Source of the DNA: Paragordius varius
Lineage: Eukaryota > Nematomorpha
Assembly: GCA_964247055.1 (NCBI GenBank)
Contig: OZ176051.1
Coordinates: 14,136,001 to 14,200,000, forward strand
DNA length: 64,000 nucleotides
Direction: 5' to 3'
Part shown: positions 26,901-36,084 of the stretch, in pieces
How positions within the stretch are numbered: the first letter of the stretch is position 1
How the letters are laid out: each line of letters starts with the position of its first letter
Translations under genes and position numbers: made by a program
Notes under the pieces: model-generated
The model's input: only the letters and a program-made list of their open reading frames with translations
Told to the model about the DNA's origin: nothing
The model's database searches: none

Positions 26901-28964
26901 GTAAAATTTGGCCTGAAAAGTCATTGTAGCCCTGATTTATATTTTTAGTGTATGTATGTCTATTTTAATTTATAGAAACTATTTCGAAAGTGCCCTTAAT
27001 ATGATCTTTGATGGAGGTATGCTCGCTATTAACAACTAATTTATTATATGTTGTTTAATTTTATGTATGTAGCCCCTTATCCGCTACGATGTGGTTCATT
27101 TGCTGATGAAATATTTGGATATAATATTGTGAAACAAGCCTTACATCTGACCGCATTGGTAATTTATTATACAAATGTCAAAAAATAAACTATCCATAAG
27201 TTGCTGTATTTAAATTTATTACCATTGTTTTATATATTGAATAAAACAAATTATTTTCACCTTAAAACCCCTCTAATCTTTTACGAAATAATTATAACAT
27301 AACTAGATTATATAATAATCATGCGATTTTACTCGTTTAAGGATATTTTAAAATTCTATAATGAATCAAATGAAAATTTAAATTCAAATAAGCTTTTTTG
27401 TCAATATAAATAATATAGCTTATGTTTTATCATATGTCCAAAAGCCACAGGCTAATCAGAGTAATAATAGAAATTACGGACAAAAAGTAAAATATAAAAC
27501 AAATATTTATTAAAAGACAACCAAACTTTTTAAAATTTTAATGTTTCCTTATAAGCTACTTAGTAATCAAACTTTGTAATTTTAAATGATTTATATTGAT
27601 ATAAATCTAGATTTAAAAAGTATAGGAAGTCTTTTAAAAAGATTATTTGTCTTTATATTTTTACATTTTGTCCGTATGATTTCAGTTTTTACTGTATCAA
27701 ATTTTGTAAAGATTATTTTTTGCATAAAAAAATTCTATTAGTAGTAAAATACCCAATACCAAAAAAAGTTGCCAATTAATAGATAAGTTATAAAACTTAA
27801 TTAGAATTTTAGAAATAATTTCGCACTGTATTATTTATTTTTTTTAACAATAACATAATAATATAAACTAATTTTATAAAAGAATTGAAATCCTATTTAA
27901 TATAAAACTATTTTATAATAGTATATCTTAAACAAATGATTTTTAATCCTATATTGTTTAAACCTAATATAATTAGAGACATATATATTTATTGGTTAGC
28001 GAATTTCTTATATTATAATGTGTTTACATAATATAACCTTCTGAAATATATATATTATGATGGGAAAATGTATCATAATTATCATAAGGCTTATGGTTTT
28101 GGGCCTTACTAGTGATATAACAGAGTTATATAAACTTATGTGGTAAGTGCTTCATATCAAAAAATGGTAAAATTTGGGTACATTTTTTGAAATAAAATAT
28201 TTTGATGAAAGTTAAATGCTTTATTCCAAAATATATCACTAAATTTAAACTCTCTATAAAAAGCATAACAATATTTTTAGAATATTTAATTTTTAGATGT
28301 GGACCCCAAATTTTTTCGCTCTTTAAAATGGGCTTGCTTTTTTAATAAACACAAAATGTCGGGATTGCAAATGTATGAGTTTGACATCAAATTTTTTTTA
28401 AAAAATTGCATACTCTATAAAAAAATTTAATTTTTAGCAAAATTTTATTGAAGTGTATCATCCAATTTTTAGTGATGGAAACGGTAAAAATTTAAGATAT
28501 TAAAAAACACTTAATATAATTTGATGATAACATTTCTATCACCTCTAATATTCGTTCCTCTTTAATATTTATGTCAAATATTTGTTGTTTTTATAAATCA
28601 CAAAATTTAAATGTAAATGAACCTTTAAATTAAAATTCTAAAGCGATAGAAATGTTCAGCATATCAAATATGGAAAATGTTTTTATAATATCTAAAAGCG
28701 TTTTTATACCATTTCAATCATTCCTAAAAATAGTATGAAGTATGTACTTCGACAAAATTTGCTATTAATAAAATTTTGTAAAGTATGCATTTTTTAAAAA
28801 TAATTTTATGTCAAATTTGGCATATTTTATCGTGCGATACGGCATTTTTTAGTTTATTTTAAAAGTAGCACATTTTGGAAGAGCGAAAAATTTGGGACTT
28901 TCGTAGCCCACATCTAAAAATTGAAATTTTTAAAAATATTTGTTTGCTTTTTATAGGTAGGTTA

Positions 28965-29007
<43 letters not shown>

Positions 29008-29177
29008 TGATATATTTTCGAATGAAGCATTTAGCTTTCACAAAATAAATTAATACAAAAAATGTACTCAAATTTTGTCATTTCCATGGAACACTTACCA
29101 CAAAAGTTAATTTGTTTTATCACTCGTAAGGGCCAAAACCAAAAGCACCATGATAATCCTAATACATTTTTATATCA

Positions 29178-29220
<43 letters not shown>

Positions 29221-30727
29221 GTTATTTTTTATACCCTCCGATTTTGGACACAGTTTTATACAAGGGTTTCAACCCTCGCTAAAAATTTGAAAAACCTATT
29301 AAAAAATTTTTAATACTATTTTTCACAGTGTAAATTAAAACCCAATTTTCTCGAATTTTAAATGATCTTTTAATTATATAAAAATTAAGTACGTTTCATA
29401 TCGGAAACTAATGCAAAAATTTATTTTGCAGATGACGTTTTAGAACATTATTTTAGTAAAGTTTTAATTATAGTATTATGGCTAAAACTACGCAAAATTA
29501 TTTATAATAACAAAATATATTGACATGCTGTATTTAAGCGTAAACAATTATAAAATAAAGCGTGTTAAATGCAAAAATATACAACAGGGGTGTCCACACA
29601 AATAGCTTCGCGGATCACATAAGCAAAATATATGGGCCATATAATTGAATGTACTGAAACTTTATTTTAACAATTTTGACTACATTAAAATTTGTTTAAG
29701 AAGATTAATTTTACAACTTCGAAAAATTTTATAAAAAATTTCTGGACTGTAGAAATATTTCGAAGGCCGCATTCGGCCTATGGTTACCGGCGTGTTTGAC
29801 ACCCCTAGCCTGCAATTTTGTTGAAAATAGTAATTTTTTGGAACTAGCTATTTACTTTAATTTATTGTCAATAACTTCGGTACTTAAATAAATATTGAAC
29901 TTCTTTGAATCCAACATTTTTAGTTATAACGGTTAGATTTAAATTCAAATATTGTAAATAGTAAGGAGGCGGTGTGTATAATTAGTCATTTTACATCATT
30001 ACTTGTATTTTTTAGCATTTGTATGATGTCCCTCACGAAGCCCTCAACTCCTCTAATGTTTCTAAAAATTATGTTAATTATCCAACCATTATTATGAAAA
30101 AGGATATGTTAAATGTTTTTAAGGTAAGTATACTTGGATATATAAGTAATTTTAACTAATCTTATTTTTCAATATTATTTATTATTTTATGTAAAATAGA
30201 AAATAGGGATATTATTAGCTCATTCAATAAGATAGTAAAAATGTCATAGTTAAAAATCGAGGTTTGAAAAGATCATTATCTAACAAATATTTGTCTAATT
30301 TTTTTCTGCCTAATTTATATTTTACCAGAATTACCGCATATAATACAAATCATCATTAGGCCTAAAATATACTATATTTTGTGTATTATTCTAAAAAATG
30401 TGAAATTTTTGACAATATTTTACTTATTAGTAATTTTATTTATATCACTAATTCCATATTTGTCGGACATTTATATAATTTTTAGACGTACTCATCTGGG
30501 TCGAACATAGAAAAGGAATTTCAGGACAGGTATGTTTTATGGGATATTCCATCATATATTTTAATTTTATTTATGTAAATATTTAAAATTTAAATGCAGT
30601 TATATTGATATATATATAAAAAAATAGAATATTTGAATTGTTATCAACAACCAAGGAAGCGGCTGAAGAATTTAATTGCAAACAGGGATATGAAAATCTT
30701 GCAAATTGCACACTTATTTACCAATAA
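15974..30727 (+). CDS. M13 (neprilysin/ECE-like) family protein without zinc site, 14 exons recognised
   Basis: Exons: 15974-16120, 16681-17106, 17555-17970, 20728-20772, 21779-21939, 22947-23160, 23680-23760, 25000-25082, 25467-25520, 26976-27016, 27073-27158, 30016-30123, 30486-30529, 30628-30727. All junctions are AG/GT and all 13 internal phases agree, giving 668 residues up to a TAA. The first coding exon (before 15974, phase 1) was not found; family members have a signal-anchor there. Family marks: CQSSANETC at the ectodomain start, FYESC near residue 125, YNAKDTVNTTLEELKTRY near 340, LKCMDIMSLFKTNL, and the final FNC-KQGYENLANC pair at 651-663. Where M13 enzymes carry HExxH this protein has FGYNIVKQ (571-578). 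About 75 residues, including the ENxxD ligand region, are missing after it. Many N-x-S/T sites suggest an extracellular protein. Inference: a non-catalytic relative. No in-frame stop interrupts the exons. Confidence 0.8.
16681..17106 (+). CDS. Exon 2 of M13-like gene (N-terminal ectodomain)
   Basis: The acceptor ttttttcgaatag precedes 16681 and the donor AAAAG/GTTTTT follows 17106. Phase is 1 in and 1 out. It encodes the segment from DKRPLTKK to MDNITK (the last codon completes in exon 3), including YIDQLRNFYESC, the 'K-x-FY-SC' block of the M13 N-terminal domain. Several N-x-S/T sites are present (FNITND, NNTLL, DNGTY, RSNVSK, NSSYP). The ATG at 16659, just upstream, lies in the intron and is not a start. 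Confidence 0.8.
17555..17970 (+). CDS. Exon 3 of M13-like gene
   Basis: Acceptor ttgaatgtctttag and donor GAT/GTGAAG; phase 1 in, 0 out. It encodes ERYASNYELQ through LDFASSLNISLNQLN, KLYIQYRSLL and LISQYNAKD. This corresponds to the M13 stretch with a helical 'Y-x-x-Y...LL' block and the start of the 'YN-x-MT-x-x-EL' motif that exon 4 completes. The longest uninterrupted coding block of the gene. Confidence 0.8.
17971..20035. other. Intron 3 of the M13-like gene, 5' part
   Basis: Non-coding. It includes a GC-richer patch at 18268-18600 with 'ggcgccgggtgacatcatga' and 'gcgtggcccgac', probably an old transposon scrap, and a weak tandem repeat at 18745-18935. Otherwise AT-rich with nothing recognised. 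Confidence 0.5.
18745..18935. repeat. Degenerate ~60-bp tandem repeat
   Basis: About three imperfect units share 'taattatctaaaa', a 'tg-ccgtcgtt' or 'tgccccgttgttggg' block, and 'gaggtgttgtt' or 'gagatgttgtt'. Intronic and non-coding. Confidence 0.45.
20036..20590. mobile_element. Foldback element FB-A copy 2
   Basis: Same family as 4371-5055 but with the core in reverse orientation: 'gaaaattaggtt' and 'tgcaaaaattatgg' here are the complement of the copy-1 core. The left arm (about 20040-20147) has roughly four of the 21-bp units and the right arm (20528-20590) has three. Unit number differs from copy 1, as expected if tandem units expand and contract. It lies in intron 3 of the M13-like gene. 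Confidence 0.75.
20937..20972. repeat. (AT)n microsatellite
   Basis: Pure AT dinucleotide run of about 36 bases in intron 4 of the M13-like gene. Confidence 0.9.
22947..23160 (+). CDS. Exon 6 of M13-like gene
   Basis: Acceptor gaatgctctag, donor CAG/GTAATA; phase 2 in, 0 out. It encodes YYDYVKTILVATNLAYLYPE through DSRLKCMDIMSLFKTNLNL and HTFLQ. This resembles the conserved M13 block in which a cysteine and an amphipathic helix precede 'L-x-W-M-D-x-x-T'. Here DLDVHTF stands in for it. Confidence 0.75.
23906..24196. mobile_element. hAT MITE family T copy 2
   Basis: Starts CAGGGGTGTCCAGCACAAAT and ends ATGTTGACACCCCTA, with 'gcttcgcgggccg' and 'cagcccgcgcttcgc' blocks inside the ends. The flanking octamers ATTTAGAT (23898-23905) and ATTTAGAC (24197-24204) match at 7 of 8. 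Located in intron 7 of the M13-like gene. Confidence 0.8.
27073..27158 (+). CDS. Exon 11 of M13-like gene (degenerate active-site region)
   Basis: Acceptor ttatgtatgtag, donor TTG/GTAATT; phase 1 in, 0 out. It encodes APYPLRCGSFADEIFGYNIV and then KQALHLTAL. In active M13 enzymes this stretch reads like 'P-x-x-LNYGGIG-x-VIGHEITH'. The preceding exon 10 (26976-27016) gives NYFESALNMIFDGG, the counterpart of 'NAYY...N-x-I-x-FPAG'. Neither zinc-binding histidine nor the catalytic glutamate is present. Confidence 0.75.
28038..29215. mobile_element. Family Z palindromic element, complete copy
   Basis: The two halves are inverted copies. Left half motifs: 'tgtatcataattatcataag', 'ggttttgggccttact', 'tggtaagtgcttcatatc', 'ctttaaaatgggcttgc'. 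They recur complemented in the right half: 'gcccacatctaaaaattg', 'ggaacacttaccacaaaag', 'gggccaaaaccaaaag', 'catgataatcctaatacat'. The arms are about 550 bp, meeting near 28600. (AT)n tracts sit at 28970-29003 and 29180-29217. No protein. It lies in intron 11 of the M13-like gene. Fragments occur at 230, 3360, 5560, 45890-47060 and 56240. Confidence 0.75.
29585..29807. mobile_element. hAT MITE family T copy 3
   Basis: Starts CAGGGGTGTCCACACAAATA ('gcttcgcgg' follows) and ends GTTTGACACCCCTA after 'gaaggccgcattcggcc'. Shorter than the other copies, and no clear 8-bp duplication is visible. It is in intron 11 of the M13-like gene. Confidence 0.65.
30628..30727 (+). CDS. Exon 14, last exon of M13-like gene
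   Basis: Acceptor aaaaaatag; phase 2 in. It encodes RIFELLSTTKEAAEEFNCKQ, GYENLANCTLIYQ and TAA. The FNC-x-x-G...C tail matches the characteristic end of M13 ectodomains (F-x-C-x-x-G-x-x-M-x-x-x-x-x-C-x-x-W), though the terminal Trp is replaced by Tyr-Gln. Confidence 0.8.
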
Positions 30728-30753
30728 TGTTTTATATTATTCATTATGACACT

Positions 30754-30759
30754 AATAAA
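30754..30759 (+). promoter_or_regulatory. Poly(A) signal of M13-like gene
   Basis: AATAAA 27 bases after the stop codon of exon 14. In AT-rich DNA the hexamer is common, so only its position makes it credible. Confidence 0.5.
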
Positions 30760-31379
30760 AATTTAATAATTTATCCTGTTAAACCCATGCTATTTTTTCA
30801 ATATATGAAAATATGATATATAACATATCTTTTTAAGATAAAAATGATGGTGTTAAAGCAAAGACTTTATTAATTATACTCTGAGTCAAGCTTATTTTAG
30901 CGTTAAATTAATATTATAAAAATTTGGATAACAACCCTTGATAGTATAAATATAAATGCGATTTTTTGTTTAAGATAAAAGATTTAATAAAATCGATATA
31001 ATAATATTGAACATTTATTAATATTTTAATATATATGTCTATATGATGTAAACATCAAAATTATGGGAGGGTCTTACAAGTTATGACTCTCTTTTGTGGC
31101 GCTATGAGCGGCGGAGCGATTAGCACTTGACTAATCTTTTTATCTTAAGGCAACTTAGAAACAGTTAGCAATTTGTGATATCCTTTTGAAGTGTAAATAA
31201 CACGTTCATCCACCCCATTTGTTTCGTGGATGATAGAATCACACTGATGTTTCACCATATTTTGACCCCCCATATGAAGCAGAATCGATAACTGTGAAGC
31301 GCGGAACCCTTAAACAAATTTCTAATCGATAAAATATGTTTTTAAAATGAACATTTCCAAACAACTCACTTCAACAGCT
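30760..31379. other. Intergenic stretch
   Basis: AT-rich up to 31040, then a GC-richer part (31070-31350) around 'tggcgctatgagcggcggag'. I saw no tRNA fold, gene or complete transposon. It may belong to the gypsy debris that follows. Confidence 0.4.
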
Positions 31380-31590
31380 GCTATCGATAGCCACCAACCA
31401 TCCGAACCGGTAGCCACATACATCCGTTAAAATACCCGTATAAAGTGCTGTACGTGGGGTTGCTTTTAATGTTACTTCGGTTTAACTGACATGACATGCA
31501 AGATCTCAAATTTTCCGCCTAGCCAAAACCCCAGCCGCACCTTTCATTAAATTTCATAATATCCAACATAAAAAAATTAACGTTTGATTT
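31380..31590 (-). mobile_element. Ty3/gypsy fossil fragment, integrase region
   Basis: The minus strand shows a broken integrase stretch: zinc-binding end (FWLGGKFEILHVMS) and start of the catalytic core (LVAIDSS). It resembles the integrase part of the gypsy family at 42560-45540. An old, broken fragment. Confidence 0.55.
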
Positions 31591-31649
31591 TCTTGTGTTT
31601 CGTTTCTTATAATCAATATCGGATATAAATTCTAGCTGACCAATCCTTT

Positions 31650-31843
31650 TGATGTAGAGGCGCTATATGCTAAACGCACCTATATAATTGTAAACACTTA
31701 CTTTGTGATACACCTAGTTAATGTTAATTGTAGCTTCAAGCAAAATAGTTAATATATAATTCTTGTATTGTGATATCACACACACATGTTTGATTTTAGT
31801 ATTTAATAAATGTTTTCTTTGTAAGATAACTCTATTTCTATTA
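31650..31843 (+). repeat. 5' LTR of gypsy fossil 1
   Basis: About 194 bp, TGATGTAG...TCTATTA. It shares 'aacgcacctatataattg', 'tttgtgatacacctagttaa', 'cttcaagcaaaatagtta' and 'aataaatgttttct' with the split 3' LTR. Confidence 0.75.
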
Positions 31844-34800
31844 TTGGCGCGTCGATGAACCTGGCAAAACTTTCTCTGGAAAGCTTTGATGAAAAGGAAA
31901 ATTTGACCGATACGTTTTATACATTCAGCGAATGCTAGCTGCAAAAAACATGACGGCAAGAGACAGCAATTGCAAGACTTTATTTCTCGCTTACGCAGGA
32001 ATGTTGGTCACAAAGAAATTCGCCGCACATCATTGAAGCCGGCAAGAAAATTTACGAATCGAATAGGACAAATATATTCCAGGCCAGATTTAATTTCGTA
32101 AAACTTCGTCGGAAAGAAAATGAAACATTTACGGGATTCCTTTTACGAGTCAAAACCGACGCCGCAAATTGCAACCTCAAGCTTGACTTCGATGAAAAAA
32201 TGCGCGACGCGTTCCTTGCAGGCCTGTGAGTGGAAAAATTAGAATTAGATCTGTTTAATAGATTCCCCGACGCCATGTGGGAAAGCGAAACCGTAACCCT
32301 AAAACAAGTGAGAGACATTGCTCTCAACTATGAAAAAGCACATCAACTAACAACAATAAATGGGCAGATATTGCAGACTACAGCTCGGAAATACCAAAAC
32401 AAGTGTCGATTCTGCGGTTAAGGTCATGCACTCGGCAGATGCCCAGCTTAGGACAAGCAATGTTATAAGTGTCAAGGCTGGATCACTTCCAACCTTACTG
32501 TAAGAAGAAAGGGATTAGCAACGTTCAGCATGTCGAATGTGGAACCTTCCCCAAGATAATAATAATTAATGGTAAGCCAATGCGCATGATTTTGGACACA
32601 GGTTCAAGTGTATCTATAATTGATTGTCAAGCGTGGAAAAAAAATTAAGGAGCCCGAGTTGCAACAAACATGCCCAGATTTGTATAGCTATGGTGAAAGA
32701 ATCAATTCCGAGGGTAGATGTATGGATAGGGTACAAAACCGATGTGAAACGACATCTTTAGCATGTATGGTTGTAAGCGGCAAGAAGGACCCAGCAATTC
32801 CTGGTTGGGATTGGCTACAAGAATTCTCGAGTGCCATAAAGCAGTTGATAAATTGTCCTAAATGTTTTAATAATTATATATTTGAGGAAAATTCACTTGT
32901 TAATAAATTTAATTACTTTTTTGTGAAAAGTTAGGGTGTTTCACTGGAACCCCTATCAAACTTTTTTAAAAAACAATACAAAACCAAAATTTTTAAGTGT
33001 TTCGCATCCCGATACCGTTAAAAGAAAAAGTTGACTCTGAAACATAGAGACTTTTCGAAGCGGACATAATCAAACCATTAGACCCTACGATTGAGCTAAC
33101 CTGGGCCACTCCTATTGTTTGTATAACAAAAGCGAATGGTGCCTTAAGGTTATATGCAGATTACTGTGTTACAATAAATCCACATCTAGTGGATGACAGT
33201 CATATTATACCGAAATTTGACGAATCAGTTTCCAAAATAGGATTAGGAGTCATTTTCGGTAATCGATTTGAAAGACGCATATCTGCAATTTCCAATAGAT
33301 CAAGAAAATCAAAAGTTACTAACAATTACCACACCCCTAGGGTATTTCACATATAAAAGGCTTCCCTTTGGGCTAACAAGCGCCCCCTACATTTTTCAAA
33401 GATTAATGGATAAGATTTTAGGTGACTGACCAGGAACAGCTGTATATTTAGACGATATTTTAATAACAGGAAAAAACCGAAACGAGCATGAAATAAACAT
33501 AGAAAGGTTATTAAAGCATCTAGACGAATCTGGTTAAAAATTAAGTAAAAGCAAACCTAAAACTTTTTCAACCGTCTGTAAGCTATTTAGGATATGTTAT
33601 ATCAAAAAACGGCATACCAGCCGCCGATAATGTTAAAGCCATACAAGACTTCCCAAGACCCACAGACAAAACAACATTCAAGTCCTTCTTAGGCTTAATA
33701 AATTTCCTTACACGATTCCTCCCGAAATCGCATGGAGGTTTGGCTATACTTCACCTAAGCAGTTATAAAAAACCCTGGATATGGACCAAAAACCACGAGG
33801 ACTGTTTTAACAGAGCCAAAAATTTAATATGTCATACCGTTAAACTAACTCCGTTCAACCCTGATTTACCTATAATAATCGAAACAGACGCCTCGAATAA
33901 AGGGTACGGAGCAGTGTCACTATAGACCACGGAGGAGGGCATAAATAAACCCATCGCCTACCGATCTAGAAATTGGTCTAAACCCGAAGAAAATTATTCA
34001 GTGATAGAAAAGGAATCAAAAGCCATACTTTTCGCTTTTTATAAATTTAAAACGTTTATTACAGCGAAGAAGTTTGAACTGCGTACTTATCACAAACCAC
34101 TAATAAAGCTGTTTGGAAATAATCGTGAATTAGAACAAATAAATAATTCCAAGCTACTACGTTGGAGATATAAAGCTAGCGAATTTAATTTTAATCTACG
34201 GTACATTAAAAGCCACGAAAGCATTGCATATCCATTGTCCAGCATGCCGACAGAACCAGAAAAACAAGACACAGAAGGCCTTCAAACAGCAGAACATGTC
34301 AGGTTTGTCAAAAGTAATCTATTCAATATAATCGTGACCATATTAGAAGCCAGACCGAAACCGACCCTGTAGAAAAAGATAATAAGTGCATTAAGAACAA
34401 ACAACTGGTCAAATAAAATATAACATCCATTCCACAGTTTTAGAATTGAAATTGAAAATACATACGGGTTATTATATTGGCATGATAGATTAATAATTCC
34501 CGAATCTCAAAAAATAAATATCTTACAATTATTACACGTCGGACACCCCGGATTCAAAGCAATGTACGAACGAGACAAATAGTCTTTTACATGGAAAGCG
34601 ACATAAAAAAGTGCGTAGATACTTGTAAAAAGTGTCAAGAAAACCGTCCGATGCGAAAACTGAATCCCACATGGAACACTAATACAGCAATATGCAAGAG
34701 ATTACACATAGATATAGCTTACCCGATAGACAATTATTATTGGATAGTTCTTATTGACAGTTATTCTCGATGGGTCAAAGTTAAACTACCGAAAATGATA

Positions 34801-36084
34801 TCGACCAAAAATATATTAAATTTCCTAGACGAATGTTTCAGTCGATATGGATCTCCAAGAATGATAGTAACCGACAACGCGTCTTACTTTACATCTGAGG
34901 AGCTTATTCATCGAAACGGGAAACATTAAACACGTAACATCAGTTCCCTATCATCCAAAAACGAACGGAATGGTGAAACGAGTGATATATACCCTCAAAA
35001 CACATTATCGGTCATAAAAGACAATGACCCACAATCAAAAATAAATAACACGCTTTTATACCACACTGACATACACAGTGCTACAACTACAAGTCCCGTT
35101 CAATTTTCCTAAAACGTACCCCACCTAATCCAATCATGGCTAAAATATAAACAAACAAACTTCCTACGATGTACAACCGAATGGCGAATACGATGAAAAC
35201 GAACAAATATATTAAAAAAATAAACTAGCGAATGGTTGGCGAGAAGGAATCGTAAATAAACGACTAGGATTACGCGATGATAAAATTATCCAAAAACATT
35301 GAGACCAAGGGAAGGAGGTGAACGAATAATGGGAAAGACAACTTCGCTCGTAGAAACTCCACCATCGCATGACCTATTTGTTAGATACCCTACTGACACG
35401 ACCGAAGCCCCGACATTACATCTTCCCCAACTCTCGGAACCCATCATTGAGTTCCCATCCCAATAAACACCCACTATAGCACCTACCACTGACACTAATA
35501 CAGAACGGCGATATCCTAAACGAATCCGACACTTACCAGATAGATATCAAGGACAGGGAAAGAGTGATGTTAAGGTAGATCCTAGGACACAAACGCACCT
35601 ATATAATTGCACTAGACCAGGGCTTCTTAAACTTTTGTAGTTCCCGACCCCATTCATGATTGCGAGTTTCTTAACGACCCCAACAAATATAAAAGAAAAA
35701 TAATAGTTTCTTCTTAAAAAAATTCGTTTGCACGCGCGCGCGTTCAACCCATCAGACGCAACTTCAAAAACGAAAAATTCTTAATTAATTTTATATTATA
35801 ATTATTATTTATACCAATTATTATAATTATCTATTGTTATCTATTTATTTTCAAAGTTTATATCTTTTATCTGTTTTTCTCATTCACCAAAAAATGCGCG
35901 AAATTACCTTTATAATATTTTTCATATATTTTATCTATTTATCGTTTTATTTAAAGTGTATTACATATTCCGAATCAAAATTCTTATTCTGCGTATTTTA
36001 TTTTATTTCATTTTTATTTATTGATATATATTTATATATGTTTTTTTATTATTATTTTTTGGTTAAAATTTTTGATTCTTTTTT

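Noticed and set aside
31100-31145. GC-rich 'gcggcggagcgattagcac' resembling a tRNA-like or SINE head
   Set aside because: No cloverleaf or A/B-box pair could be drawn by eye.
34591-34929. 112-codon plus-strand frame considered as a separate gene
   Set aside because: It is the integrase part of gypsy fossil 1, in the expected position after RNase H.
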